NCBI GenBank assembly: GCA_037975125.1
Contig: CM075853.1
Coordinates: 69,238,268 to 69,302,267, forward strand
Source of the DNA: Latrodectus hesperus
Taxonomy: Eukaryota; Arthropoda; Arachnida; Araneae; Theridiidae
DNA: 64,000 nt
Reading direction: 5' to 3'
The notes under the pieces were generated by a model. The model was not told where the DNA came from. It was given only the letters and a program-made list of their open reading frames with translations, and did not search any database. Shown one piece after another: positions 10,235 to 21,379 of the stretch. Numbering within the stretch: the stretch's first letter is position 1; the number at the start of each line of letters is the position of its first letter. Both the position numbers and the translations under genes were made by a program.

Positions 10235-10266
10235 AAGTTGTTTGCTGAATAACAATGGTCTTTCAA
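10011..10266. repeat. Compound AT microsatellite with duplicated and inverted flanks
   Basis: There are three (TA)n tracts (about 10035-10062, 10119-10146 and 10173-10229). The unit tttgatttataatgtatgta… occurs at 10011-10034 and again at 10095-10118. The unit tttaccaagttgtttgctga… occurs at 10063-10097 and 10229-10263. Inverted pieces of both (gagttac 10147-10153, aaacaacttggta 10162-10174) lie between them. The whole is a rearranged duplication around a breakage-prone AT repeat. Confidence 0.85.
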
Positions 10267-10723
10267 CTTTCACCCTCATCACAAAAAGGCATGTGTAAGG
10301 AATCGGTTTTACAATAAAAATATCATCACAGTTATACTTTGTATGAAAATTTGTATTTGAATACCACGTGAGATTTCAATGGTGAACAGAGTATCCTGAA
10401 TAATATAAAACATTTCATTAAATTACCGATACCTGAAGAATTTCGCATTACCATAAAATTAGTACGCACACACACATACTAACAAACAAACAAGAACTTT
10501 AATAAATTGTTAAAATTCTACACACCTAAAATTTTTTTAAAAAAAATCAATTTTCTAATAAATTTCCGTAACTTCGCGAAATTGTTTTTTTTAAGATACG
10601 TTTCGCATTCTTTGGTTTAATAAATAATGTTGAGATATTTCAAAAATCACATTATAAATTGTAAAATGTACAGCGATTTTAGAATATAAGTAATTAGTAT
10701 ATAATACCGCTTGTATTAAGTTA

Positions 10724-10726
<3 letters not shown>

Positions 10727-10792
<66 letters not shown>
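10727..10792. repeat. AT dinucleotide microsatellite
   Basis: An uninterrupted AT run of about 65 bp. It generates a spurious (IY)n open frame on the minus strand. Confidence 0.95.
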
Positions 10793-10794
<2 letters not shown>

Positions 10795-10799
10795 AAACT

Positions 10800-11790
10800 T
10801 CAATGTCGTGTGAGTCAATATGTCGCAACAGTAAATTCTATTAGAATATTATATAGAAAAATACATTATATTCGTATTAATTTATTTTTTATGTAACTAA
10901 TTGAAATTATTGTTCATTACTTTATACAATAAGCATTAAAGTGGAAGCATATTGGAAAAAAAACAAATTTAGTGAGAATTTATATCATTGTTTTTTCGTG
11001 AATTTATATCGTTGATATCAAATTTTCATTTGGGATGCACATAATTGGCGGTATAAAGTAGTTAAAATCCTCTAAAAGGAAAATTTATGAAAATTGAATT
11101 TAGTTTTATTAAAATTTTGCGTAAAAATACTTAGATACTGACATTTAATATTGTAATTTTTCGGTGAAATAAAATTAAAATCAACTTAATTTTTTTTGTA
11201 AAATTTTTTATTTCTGATTATTGTAAGTCATACGGAAATATTTAAATTTTCTTGCGAAACCCTAATGCTGATGCCATACCAAATAAATAAGATAACCAAT
11301 AAGGTGAGTAAATCGTTTGAGAAAAATCATCCCCATCGTAGCAACGTTCTGGCGATTGAGAAACGTGCAAGCCTTTTGTACCCACTGTGAATCGACACGG
11401 TTCTTCTAATTGTGAAATGGAATTTCTAATTGGACACTGAACTCTATTAAAGGTGAAGTTGCAGTTTCGAACGGATTTTCTTGACGTCACTCGTGTTGTA
11501 ATGACGTTTGACCCAAGTTATCGCGCCTGGAAAGATAAGTTTGAGATGTTCGTTGCTTATCTTAACATTCCTCACTTAAAACAATTTATAGATAAACTTG
11601 TGCATTTAAGTATAAACATTTCCTTTAAATTATGCTTTAATTATCAGTCTTCTATGTAAATGATTTTATAAATAATATCAAATAGTTGCATTTGGGTTTT
11701 GTCCTACAGAATTTTTTTCTCTAAGCGAAGTTTTTCAGTACTAAACTTAATTTTAACAGTCCATGTGTTGGATAACTTCCACTCTAGTGC
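10800..11790. other. AT-rich sequence with a short richer patch
   Basis: A richer patch at about 11250-11530 is open for 82 codons on the minus strand (11242-11490) and 68 on the plus strand (11453-11659). Neither product resembles a family I know. The rest is plain AT-rich sequence. Confidence 0.45.
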
Positions 11791-11794
11791 CGAT

Positions 11795-11866
11795 AATTTT
11801 GTGATTCGAAATTCACCTTAAACCATAGATCTCGATTAAATTAAGTCAATAGTGCAAATACTATAT
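11795..11866 (+). mobile_element. SINE-A fragment (body only)
   Basis: gattcgaaattcaccttaaa, ccatagatctcgattaaatt and agtgcaaata follow the SINE-A body order (ggttcggaatccactttaaa … gtcccggtctaattag … gtgcaaaa). The head is lost. Confidence 0.55.
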
Positions 11867-11869
11867 AGA

Positions 11870-12555
11870 ATATTAGATTAATCAACAAAAAATGTTATGG
11901 AAACAATTATCTTGTTGAATGGTTTAATAAAAATACTCGTTTTATTCTAAATATTCACCAGAAATTAATATTATATAAATGAATTTTTTTTAAGGATGTG
12001 TACTAAATTAAAAATTTTATAGACAATTTCCCAAAGGGGGAAATAATTCTCTTTTTTATTTTTCGCTTTTTTTAATGATGGAAATTTAAAAATAATATAC
12101 CATATTCCAATAAAATGCATTTTATCTTGTTATTTTATACCTATATTAGTTTCCTATTTTGTATTAATTTATCTAATTTAGTAATCCTAAGTTTCAATAA
12201 TAAAGGTTTGCAGATATTTAATTTTCAGTAAAATTACTTTTGGAATTATTTTTCTAGACACGATTTCTTATCACAACTACTAATCCCTCTATGGTAAGTT
12301 TCAAATAATAAACCAACGTATCAGTTTTAATCTTTAAAGAAATATTTAAACAGCACTCACGGAAATAGTTAAATTTAAATAGTACTTAAAATTCAAGTAC
12401 CTACTTCTAAAATAATACAAAATTCCCTTTTGAATCCTTTGCAGAAATTTTGTTCAACAACTAATCATTCATTTATTAAGTCTGCAATAACTAATGCAGT
12501 ACTAATAAAGTTTTGTGAAAATATTCAAGCTTGCTAGTTTGAAACAACAAAATAT
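11870..12555. other. AT-rich sequence, nothing recognised
   Basis: No repeats, motif clusters or plausible exons are seen. Confidence 0.5.
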
Positions 12556-12559
12556 TCCA

Positions 12560-12990
12560 AATAACGCTTAAAAATTGAAGCTCGAGCTGAAATTCATGGA
12601 AGAGTTACTTCCGGGAATGTCCAGTTGTAACAAACGTAATTCAATTACAGCATCCCGTTGTAGGGATGTATCAGTGCAGCCAACGGTTTGGCGACTGCTC
12701 TTTCCCAGTGCTCAGCCGAAATGGAAGCTTAATCAAAGTGGCAAAAATTCCAAGCCTTTCGTGTCTCTAATCGTTATATCTGTGCTTTGATCAAAGATGT
12801 TGTTATCGCGAGGTAATTTATTAATATTTAATGAGAAATTTCCTTTTCGTGTCATTAACTTGAAAATTCCTCTAATCGGCTTAAGAGAGTAGGTACACAC
12901 ACATTATTGGACTTTTTGGTGTTGGAGCCTCCCCCCTCATTATCATTAAGAGTCCGCTAAGAACGCTTTCTATTGGATCTGTTGCAAAGA
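12560..12990. other. Less AT-rich single-copy block, candidate conserved non-coding element
   Basis: Base composition differs from both flanks and includes ttccgggaatgtcc, ccgttgtagggatgtatcag, ggagcctcccccctcattat and ccgctaagaacgctttctat. No copy is seen elsewhere in the window. A 71-codon open frame (12575-12790) has no recognisable domain or splice context. Intronic enhancer is one explanation. Confidence 0.3.
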
Positions 12991-12999
12991 AATGTTTTA

Positions 13000-13440
13000 T
13001 TTCCGTGTACTTTGATTTTGTACTTGGCCGTCAATTAGATTTGTATGCTTGGTATTTTTGTTTAAATTTAAATTTTTATTTTACTTCAGTTAATAAAATA
13101 TTGAATGAGAATCTAATGAGAAAAATAGTAATCTGTAACTATTTTCAATGGAATTTTCGTTATACCAGTTAAAATATTTTTAAATGGTGAACTTTTTTCT
13201 TTGTTAACTTGAAATTATCCACCTATTAATTTGAAATTGGAAAATCTATGGTCATAGATTATAAATATTCAAAATTTTTTGATTTCCTAATATAGATGGA
13301 TAAATTGATTTCTACTAATTAAAAAAATTGCCTAGTTTGGGAATGCGTTTTTTTAGATCGATGTCAAAAAGTGAAATTAAAATTTCAAATAATAAAATAT
13401 TTATTTTAATTGTAAATTGTCAAAAAGTGAAAATGATACC
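13000..13440. other. AT-rich sequence, nothing recognised
   Basis: Plain AT-rich intronic sequence up to the SINE-C target duplication. Confidence 0.5.
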
Positions 13441-13452
13441 TAGAAGTATTAA

Positions 13453-13731
13453 AAACTAAATTCTGTGTGGCACGACAGCCCATGTGGGCCAAGATTTTCA
13501 GTGCCCATCTGTTTTCTTGACCGAGAGCCCCTTGGGTGCGAAACATATGTCCCGGTTAGGTGGTTAGCCTAAAGCGAAACCCCCAGTGTTTAGTTACGAA
13601 GCACGCTTGGTACTCAGTTAATCGACCCTTTGAAGGGATGAAAGGCTGAGTCGACCTTGCCCAGCCTGAGGATGGAACCTCGGACCTGTGCCTAAGGAGC
13701 GTGAAACGCTACCACTAAGCCATCGGACTTG
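13453..13731 (-). mobile_element. SINE-C, full-length, reversed, with target duplication
   Basis: Minus-strand order: head caagtccgatggcttagtgg with a canonical A box (tggcttagtggtagcg, + coordinates 13707-13722), B-box-like ggttccatcct, then a long body ending in …ctgtcgtgccacacagaatt. The direct repeat GAAGTATTAA flanks it (13443-13452 and 13732-13741). It is about 279 bp. A diverged copy in the opposite orientation lies at 35262-35515. Confidence 0.85.
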
Positions 13732-13877
13732 GAAGTATTAAGGTTGTAATATTAATATTTTTCCTTCAAAAAATTTAGAAAACAAATTTTTAACACAACA
13801 GCGATACACGTAAGTTGTTTTGCAGATTATAGTTTTTTTTTACATTCTGACTTGAAGTGAATTCATCTTAGCAAAAC

Positions 13878-14034
13878 TGGTTAATGCTTTTCTGATTGCA
13901 GCCCATAAGTTTGAACCCCACCTTTAGCTTTAATTTTTGTAATAGTTTGGAATCTACATTTTAAGCTACAAGTCCCCCAATTTAATTAGTCGTTATGTGA
14001 AAGATGTGAACGTTGAGCGACAAACAAACAAAAT
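13878..14034 (+). mobile_element. SINE-A copy, diverged
   Basis: It has the head remnant ctggttaatgcttttctgat, B-box region aagtttgaaccccac, body tagtttggaatctacatttt and the well-kept tail tgaacgttgagcgacaaaca. Confidence 0.8.
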
Positions 14035-14039
14035 AAATT

Positions 14040-14785
14040 TCAATGATAATGTGATATATATGACAAATCGTATTTAATTACTGGAGTGACTTTGTTAATC
14101 AAACTTTATCGTTTTAAATGTGTTTCTTTCGGATACAATCATCTTATGACTACACTTGTATAAAGAAGCTTCTCTTCAAAATATTGTTTTCTAATGTTCC
14201 CAGATATTTAATTTAATGTATAATGTCAATTAATGTTATTTTCTAGAATTTATTTTATTTTTAATTCTTTATCAATAATTTTAAATTAGTTCGTATTTTA
14301 AATTTCTCCAAAAATAAAATAACTGAGCAACTCTTCGATTAATTGTTTGTGAAGACTCTTGCCTGATCAAATAGTTCATGTAACTCTAAAGCACATCGCT
14401 GTAAAAAATTTTATTTTTCAAGTCTCACTATCGTTATAAATAAGCAGATATTGTAAAATATAAATTTCTCTTAACCAGTCGCTATATGAAACAGTTTTTG
14501 CATGTAAATACAAGGCACAATTTATTTTGGAAAAAGAAAAACAATTTTTTAACAAAATGAAATTTATTGCATTTTGACTAAATTAAGATTTAGATACTTT
14601 ATTAGCCATATAATTGCTTTTATAATTTTTCAGTTTACTTTATCCAGTGTTTACAACTTTCAGTAATACTTACACCATTTAAAATGTAAACATTGTAAAA
14701 AAAGTTAAAATTCTGAATTACCTTTACCAAAAGTTATAGAAGGAACAATTTTATATCAAACAATACCATTTAACAAGGAAGAAAC
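14040..14785. other. AT-rich sequence, nothing recognised
   Basis: No structure is noted beyond base composition. Confidence 0.5.
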
Positions 14786-14789
14786 GTTT

Positions 14790-15190
14790 TACGGGCCATT
14801 ACCTTTTCAAATCAAAAGCCATGTTTCATAGCTGTTCAACCGTTGAAACACGGTCTTGTTTTATTGTTGTGTGGAGAGATCAGCAATTATTTTTTACTTG
14901 ACCTGTCCAGGTTCTCAACAGGGGAATTTATCAAAGGGGTTTTGGGGAAAAAATAGAGCGGAAAGATAATTGGACAAGATGGCAAAAACTTTTCTAAAAG
15001 CATTATTGCTCTAAGGTAGTTCAATCAGCAAGTTTAACGAAACATTTGGGTTCTGATTGTTTGCTTGACTACACTAACGAAAGCTTTGGTGTCTGATTAA
15101 TTTTATCGTTGATTCTATTTATTATCTGCGTAGGAAAGATAGAATAAAAACCATTGTGTATTCAAAGTATTAATCGACTGTACCTCGCTT
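14790..15190. other. Less AT-rich single-copy block, candidate conserved non-coding element
   Basis: Contains ttcaaccgttgaaacacggt, cttgacctgtccaggttctc and repeated TTTAACGAAA/ACTAACGAAA-like motifs (about 15033 and 15074). No open frame or repeat match was found. It is unlike the neighbouring poly-AT sequence. Confidence 0.25.
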
Positions 15191-15199
15191 TGTTAACTT

Positions 15200-15810
15200 A
15201 GCAGAATTATTAAGCAAATTATAATTTTTATAATTATAAATCCTTCTTTGTAATGTTTTTTAAGAGTAATCAGTGTACAGTTATGATGAAAAATTAATAA
15301 TTATACTATTATATTTAATACTTATACCGATTTATATAATTCAGAAAATACATATTTTTCTAAATTTAAAAACGTACTAAACTTTATGCTTATGAACTTT
15401 TCTAATTGTATTTCTCATGTCGAGTTTTGCCATTTTTTTACTGTCTTTAATTAAGATAACTTAAATCGCATACATATATTTTTCATTTATATTGAATATT
15501 TTGTTCAAGATTAATAATTTGGATAATAAAGATTTTAAAAAGAAAGTCTTATGAAAAAATTAAAATATTAACTTGTAATATAATCTATATAAAGTACTGT
15601 GTTATTCAAATGAATTTCCTATAGCGGTTAATTGACTAGAACAGCAAAATTAACCATTTTGAAAAGTACTTTATAAAATATACAAAATAATTATGATTTT
15701 CCATTGAAAATACTATATGAAAGAAATACTGAAGTTTATAATTCAAAGCCTTAAATAAACGTTTTTCCTTTATGAAATATAGATAATATTACACAGGAGA
15801 TGTTTTTGCT
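15200..15810. other. AT-rich sequence, nothing recognised
   Basis: Simple AT-rich intronic sequence. Confidence 0.5.
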
Positions 15811-15815
15811 GATAG

Positions 15816-15899
15816 AGCCAGCTGGTATTTTAAAGGATAACCCTCTAACCTTTTTTATTCAACAATTTGTAGGTTCAACTCTCATATCAAGCATAGGTA
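15816..15899 (+). mobile_element. SINE-A, left half, split by a mariner fragment
   Basis: Head gagccagctggtattttaaa … ttcaacaatttgtaggttca … tcaagcatagg follows SINE-A up to the 'gggcatgg' position. There the mariner terminal repeat begins after TA (15898-15899). The right half continues at about 16135. Confidence 0.7.
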
Positions 15900-16130
15900 T
15901 TGGGTTGTTCGGAAAGTCATTTTGCTTATCATGAAAATGAAAAACGTATAACGAATGAATATCGTACTGCATTGCATATTGTCCATTCTAATCCAATAGC
16001 TTTTACCATCTTTCTGGTAGTAGCACGATTTCACACTCATAAAGTGGTTGGTTTTTACTAGTAAAAAGGTGATCCAGGTTTTTCCATTATTTCTCATGCA
16101 AAAACTGTAGAGATGGTGAAATTGATAAAC
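15900..16130 (-). mobile_element. mariner 3'-end fragment inserted in SINE-A
   Basis: The + strand edge is ttgggttgttcggaaagtca, the typical mariner terminal repeat, preceded by TA. Read on the minus strand, the sequence gives the C-terminus of a mariner transposase: a stretch like …LDHLF-SKNQPLYECEI and then LPERW followed after a stop by KLLD-NGQY, matching the family's LPeRWqkVi..NGqY end. Stops interrupt it. The other end of the element and its second terminal repeat are absent, so only about 230 bp of a roughly 1.3-kb element remain. Confidence 0.8.
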
Positions 16131-16132
16131 TT

Positions 16133-16224
16133 ACCTTAGTAGTGGATGTTTGCAATGGCTCAGAACCTTCTTTAAACCGTAGGCTCTGTCGAATTTCTCC
16201 TCATTGCGATAAAAGACTTGAGCG
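16133..16224 (+). mobile_element. SINE-A, right half
   Basis: tggatgtttgcaatggctca, gaaccttctttaaaccgtag and aaagacttgagcgaaa continue the SINE-A body and tail begun at 15816. Confidence 0.7.
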
Positions 16225-16345
16225 AAAGTGTTGTGTTGTTGCTTATCCCCGACTGGCGTGACAGTACTATCACACCAGTCCCATGAATCCAAAAATAGTC
16301 TCTCAAGCACCACCTCTGGTCTCAAATCCATGTCCCCTCTCTCAC
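16225..16345 (+). repeat. Dispersed repeat R4, copy 1
   Basis: gtgttgttgcttatcc…gacagtactatcacaccagt…ccatgaatcc…gcaccacctctggtctca aligns in order with 50590-50700 (gtgttgtggcttatc…gacagtaacatcaaaccagg…ccatgagcc…gcactgcctcagggctcg). Family unknown. Its first bases abut a SINE-A tail. Confidence 0.55.
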
Positions 16346-16424
16346 ACACAATGCACTGAAAAATATGAGATGAAACTGATAAATCAAATTTTTAAGAGCT
16401 TAAACAGTTTAACTAATAGGCTGC

Positions 16425-16592
16425 AATTCAATTAGCCCCAGTGAGCAAATATTACCATAGAGGGACAAAAATTTCCAGCACCTGCTTTCTGTTTTAGTGT
16501 AAAAACGTAGTTTCTAATTGAATGGTCAGTGCCTATTCTAATTAGTCTTCCTGCACAAAAGGTGGCTATAGAACAAAATAAATAAAATAATA
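16425..16592 (+). mobile_element. Two decayed SINE-A tails
   Basis: caattcaattagccccagtg…gagggacaaaa (16425-16472) and cctattctaattagtcttcc…gctatagaacaaaataaata (16530-16592) each match the 3' third of SINE-A. They are two overlapping old insertions or a local duplication. Confidence 0.5.
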
Positions 16593-16599
16593 ATAAAAA

Positions 16600-17235
16600 A
16601 TGTTAATTAAGTTTAATATTTTCCCAAAAATCTCTTTTTAGAGAGTTATTTCATATTTTCAAAGACGCTGTTAATGTGGAAATTGGAAATTGACCCAGAA
16701 GTTTCTTGGAGGTATGAAGTCAACGTAAATGTTTTTAAAATCGCGAAGAGATAATCTATTTGTAAATGACATGTAGCGATTGCTATTCTCCATTAAAATT
16801 GAGTAAAACATTAATTTACTATATTTTATTTCTTGTTTTCAATAATAAAATTACTTTTCTGGTTTTATAAGGTGAAATGTACTTTTTTTTCGGAAAAAAA
16901 TGAATTTATTTAAATTTGCAGCTTATTTGTATTTAATATCTTAAGCTGCATTTTCTGTTTTAAGTTATTAATATAGTTACATTAGAGAATTTTATAGTCT
17001 CAAAAATTTTACCTAATTATAACTTATAATTTGTTTTTACAAAAATAACCAAATCCGTTTTTTATTCAAATTTCTAAGTATCATTTTTATTTGAATGAAA
17101 AATTGCTGTTGTAACTGTCTTATAGATTTATTTATGCCATGAATTTGCTTTGCATTCAAGTTTTCCCTTCTGATACGCATTACTTAAAAGTTTTCCATAA
17201 TTCCAATAATTCTTATTTACTTACTACTTTCATTT
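16600..17235. other. AT-rich sequence, nothing recognised
   Basis: Plain AT-rich sequence with short homopolymer runs. Confidence 0.5.
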
Positions 17236-17239
17236 AATA

Positions 17240-17600
17240 TGCAGCTGGTACTTATCGCTTGACTTTTTTTTTGATGGAGGAAATATATTTCTGGCAACGA
17301 ATTTTATGAGGGATTTTCACCAAGTAATTTAAGTACGGAACAGCAGCATATTTAATACCAAAAAGTGCGAACTCTCGCCTAATGAGGTGGTCATATCTCG
17401 CAGCAAGAATTTCAGGAATCATCGCTCATAACCCAGTTTTCTCTTTTCATGTTCTTTTTTTTTCTTGTTTTTCTTCCAAAGTTGGCAGCAAACATTATAT
17501 ATTTTGGTGGAATCCAACGCTATTTATGGACTTCACTCCTTTTATGCCTTACTTATCCTTTCGAAGGGCATATTTTCTTTAAAATTTATTTTTTCCAGTG
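17240..17600. other. Mixed-composition block, no recognised content
   Basis: Includes gtgcgaactctcgcctaatg, aggtggtcatatctcgcagc and caggaatcatcgctcataac. A 66-codon open frame (17382-17582) is rich in Phe and aromatic residues and looks non-coding. Possible conserved non-coding element, weakly supported. Confidence 0.2.
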
Positions 17601-18555
17601 GCAACGATTGTTCGTTTCTCCCTAAGTGAAAACTGATATCGTGATAAATGTTACAATGCATTGGAAGTGTTAGTTTTTGATATTAGTAATCTGTGAATTC
17701 TGAGAAAGTTCTGATATTTTTTAACATATATTAAGATTTTTATTTAGGAATAAGTTCTTAGAACCGAAATTGTGTTAAATTTTGTGAAACCTTCTTTATT
17801 GCACTAAATTAGATTTATCTGAAATTCAAATTTAGATTTTATAATAATCTAATTGGCTGAAACGATAATTGTAATAAATTATTTTAATTTTTATATTATG
17901 TCAATATAATAAATTATTTGATTAATATAAATAACTGAAAACAAAAATATCATTTTTATATTTTTATTATATAATAAGAATAGCAAAACTTTTCTTAAAT
18001 TATTGGTAAACCATTATAATAGCAAAATATCGCTATTATATTGCTTGTTTAAAATTATAAGATACTAACCAAAATATTTCATCAACTAATTTCGGTACTA
18101 ATTGTGTTGTAGGGCAAATGATATACTAGAAATAGTGATAACATGCATTATTTTACATGTTGTCTTTGTTAATATTTACAGGAAACTTATTCAATTTACA
18201 GTGAGTTATTAATATTTAAAAAATATTTATTTGTGAATTTTATTTTTGTCTTTAGTTTATTTAAACCAATTTAAGAATTTTTAATAATTATCAATTACTT
18301 AATAATTAATTTTTATTTTTATTAATTGATTATTAAGTTTTATTATCAAAATGGCGTAGTTAATTTCTTTCAAATAACAAAAATTATTCAAAATTATCTC
18401 CTCAATTTGAAGATGTTGCTTTATAATTATAAACTATAACCAAATATCGAATTTAATATTTGCGTTCATGTTTGTTGAAACTTCAGGGTGTTTATCTAAT
18501 TAGCTTTCATATTTAAAGTGTGCCCGTATAGCGTTATTCATTTAAAATGTCTCTT
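17600..18555. other. AT-rich sequence with an AT palindrome
   Basis: Very AT-rich. Near 18295-18338 an imperfect palindrome built on ACTTAATAATTAAT and ATTAATTGATTATTAAGT is visible but is within chance expectation for this composition. Confidence 0.45.
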
Positions 18556-18562
18556 CTCTACC

Positions 18563-18728
18563 AAGAAGTTGGACTAAAAGGATAACGTTTCAGCCTCAAG
18601 TTCAACAGTTTGTGAGTTTGATTCCAATTTCAGTTGTAGATATTGGCAGTTAGCAATCATCTTTAAATTGTATGCCTTAATTGAATTAGTCTTTGTGTTC
18701 AAAAATAACCGAAGGAAAACAATAAACT
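18563..18728 (+). mobile_element. SINE-A copy, diverged
   Basis: It has head agttggactaaaaggataa, B-box region gtgagtttgattccaattt, body atctttaaattgtatgcctt, and tail gtgttcaaaaataaccgaag. Confidence 0.7.
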
Positions 18729-18777
18729 AAAAGTAACATAAAATATTATAAAATGTCTCAACCGTAAAACTCGAGGA

Positions 18778-18950
18778 GTTCTTATCAGCCCGATGTTATT
18801 TAAATCTAAATTCTCCTAATTATTGTATCTAAACTTAACAAAATTGTTTAATTAGTTCATTGAAAGTCTTAAAACGCTAGGTTAAAATTTGAATTGCTAA
18901 TTTATAGTCGTTGATTTTCTATGTTGTCTGGAATTTGGAAGTCGTAACTC
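18778..18950 (+). repeat. Dispersed repeat R5, copy 1
   Basis: cttatcagcccgatgttatt…ttcattgaaagtctt…tatagtcgttgattttctat…gaatttggaa matches 21380-21572 in order with many substitutions and small gaps. No terminal repeats or coding content are seen. Confidence 0.65.
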
Positions 18951-19084
18951 ATTACATAATCTATTAAATAATAAGGTAAAAATATCTTCATCACAATTTT
19001 TATAAAATATATATATAAATATGTATATACATATATCTGTCTTAACGACCACAAAAAAATTTTAATAAAAGATACTTGGAAAGC

Positions 19085-19485
19085 TTGGCAAGAGTGTTCA
19101 CACTCTTATTCACTTTCATTTCATGTTTCATTTTCCGAATATGACGCACCTGCAATACATCAGAGTTGCTTTCATCCGACGCCTTCCAGATCTCGGCGTT
19201 TTCTAGAACCGGATCTGAAGGACACTTCTATTAGCATTTCGGATGAGTGTCTCCATATTTAAACTCTTTCACAAGGCGGCGTTGTTTTCTTTTGACGGCC
19301 GCTCTCCACCTAATGACACGCGACAGCTAAACACAGAGGGGACGATGCGGTCCGAATAACAAAGTAGGTCATTTGCTTTTGTTTCAGGGAAGGAAGCTTA
19401 TGAATAAAGGCCGACGGTGTCAAAGACTTGACGACTCCAAATTATTCAGCGTCTTTACTGTTTCTTCTCCTGAAACTTATGCATT
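19085..19485. promoter_or_regulatory. Candidate conserved non-coding element
   Basis: One of the clearest compositional islands in the intron, with no repeat match. Notable words are gacgcacctgcaatacatca (E-box), ccttccagatctcggcgttt, aaggcggcgttgttttcttt, tgacggccgctctccaccta, tgacacgcgacagctaaaca and aggccgacggtgtcaaagac. All six frames are stopped. Enhancer function is an inference from composition and lack of coding potential. Confidence 0.35.
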
Positions 19486-19779
19486 ATAATTTAAAAAAAC
19501 ATCGCCTTTCTGCATTGAAATGTTGCAATTATTGTGATGATTCTCTAGCAATAATGATTTAAAAAATTTTTTTTTAATTTTCTCTTAATTTTTTAATTTT
19601 TATTTGTTATAAAAACGTGATGAGTAAGTTTTTTATCCCTTCAAAAAGCATGTATAGTTTAATTTTTTTTTTTACACAACTATCTTACTTTCTCAGAATA
19701 TAGTTAGTTTCTAATAATGCCGAGATAGTAACTGTATAGTCACACTACTTGCATTTAGATGAATAATTTATGACTAATA

Positions 19780-19872
19780 AATCGAGAATGGTTTCTCGTA
19801 GTGATTTGAAATTCACTTATAAAATAGTAATTTTTGTTCTAATTAACCTTTGTGTGTGCGATAGAACCAAAA
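19780..19872 (+). mobile_element. SINE-A fragment (body and tail)
   Basis: gtagtgatttgaaattcact … ttgttctaattaacctttgt follows the SINE-A body. The head is missing. Confidence 0.5.
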
Positions 19873-19884
19873 ATATTATTGGTT

Positions 19885-19965
19885 TCATCATTCAATGGTG
19901 GCTGGGATCGAACGCGGTATCTTTAATTCTGTAAAGTTTAGTCCTACTACAAGGACATTGCGAGA
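19885..19965 (-). mobile_element. tRNA-like SINE head, reversed (tentative)
   Basis: The minus strand carries ccgcgttcgatcccagccac, a B-box and T-arm-like sequence, with an upstream stretch of the right spacing. The family is not assigned, and the body is not recognisable. Confidence 0.35.
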
Positions 19966-19969
19966 TCTT

Positions 19970-20940
19970 ATTAAAACAAGCTTTTGATTATCTGTAACTC
20001 TTATTTCTTGCATTCATTGAGAAACATCCTTGTGAATAATTTTGCTTGAATTTTTTTATATATAATTTGTGTTAGAGAAGAAAATTTTTGATTAAAAAGT
20101 TATATATTATAACAATTGTCATAAGAGTATTAGTTTTATTATTCATAATTAAAAACATCAAAAATTCTAAGATTGCTATAGCATAAACGGTGAAAGTGTC
20201 AGTATTTTGATACATAATTAGATAGTTTAATTTCACTCATTTATCTCTATAGATCTCTCTATCAATTTATACAAAGATCTATAATTATGATAGATTGAGC
20301 CTATCCATGGTATAATATTTTATTCATGTAGCTAAGAAATGCGTTAAATGTGGTAAGTAAAATTATTAATTTATTTAATCGTAAGTTCAATTTGTTCAAT
20401 CATAAATTATTATTTAAATACAAATGTATATCCAGTGGTGATTTGGAAATAGATTTCCAATGATGCTATTTTATTCATATTTTAATTCTTCTACTATGTG
20501 TAACCTGTGTAATCTGAATGAATCGTATAATTAAACTACGTTTTTCCTTTATAATATATTCAAAAATTTAAAAAGGCAAGATACTGCTTTCTTTAATCAA
20601 CTATAAGTTTTATTTTCATAAATTCATCATACAATAATGAACTGCCTTAATATTTAACAGAAAGAGTTAATGTTGGAATCTTGTCTTACACGATATTGTT
20701 TCCATCTGTTTTAAGATACTGAATTTTATCATAATTATCTTTAGTTGCTTTTGTCGATTTCTGATTCTAAGAATGCTTTTTAAAGAAGAAATAAACAAAA
20801 CAGGTTTGGTAATTGGTTTAGTAGATAGATTTCCGTAATGAATCCGTAATTTTCATTAATCCATTCTATAAATACTCAATAGAGTTTTAATCTGAAATTT
20901 TCGTAAGCCATATTATTTGAATCTATATGTGTATGTCTTA
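19970..20940. other. AT-rich sequence, nothing recognised
   Basis: Simple AT-rich intronic sequence. Confidence 0.5.
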
Positions 20941-20942
20941 AC

Positions 20943-21120
20943 CGAGATGGGGTTGACGAATGGTTAGTAATGCAACCTATAGTTCTATAGTAAAGCTTTA
21001 TTTTTCCCCTTTGGGCTTGAATGTTTTTGTATATTGGTTCAAAATCCACTTTAAATTATAGGTCCTGGTCTAATTGTCTGCAAATAGTGTTAAAAAATTA
21101 CTATGTGGGAGAAATAAATA
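20943..21120 (+). mobile_element. SINE-A copy, diverged, near full length
   Basis: Head ggttgacgaatggttagtaa, body ggttcaaaatccactttaaa and taggtcctggtctaattgtc. The tail is degraded (actatgtgggagaaataaat). Confidence 0.75.
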
Positions 21121-21124
21121 AAAC

Positions 21125-21375
21125 ATTGTGCATATTTGCAGTAAGATAGAGGTAAAATATTATTTCCATTCTGATAGAAATTTGATATAAAACTCATATT
21201 TCTTTGAAAATTTTTGCTTCTTAATTACATAAAACTTAAATATTACTATTGTTTATTAATATTTTATATAATTATATAAACCGAGAATGTTTATAAGGGA
21301 ATATACAAACTAGCAACTTATTTAACTGGATAAGCAACCAGAGAGCTATAATAGGATTTAGCCATTAAACTAGAT
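21125..21375. other. AT-rich spacer
   Basis: No match to other parts of the window and no features. Confidence 0.4.
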
Positions 21376-21379
21376 TACT

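Noticed and set aside
10030..10260. CRISPR-like repeat-spacer array
   Set aside because: The units are two unrelated duplicated sequences around AT tracts, not evenly spaced repeats, and the genome is eukaryotic.
10591..10818. Open frame with (IY)n repeat
   Set aside because: It is a translation of the AT microsatellite at 10727-10792.
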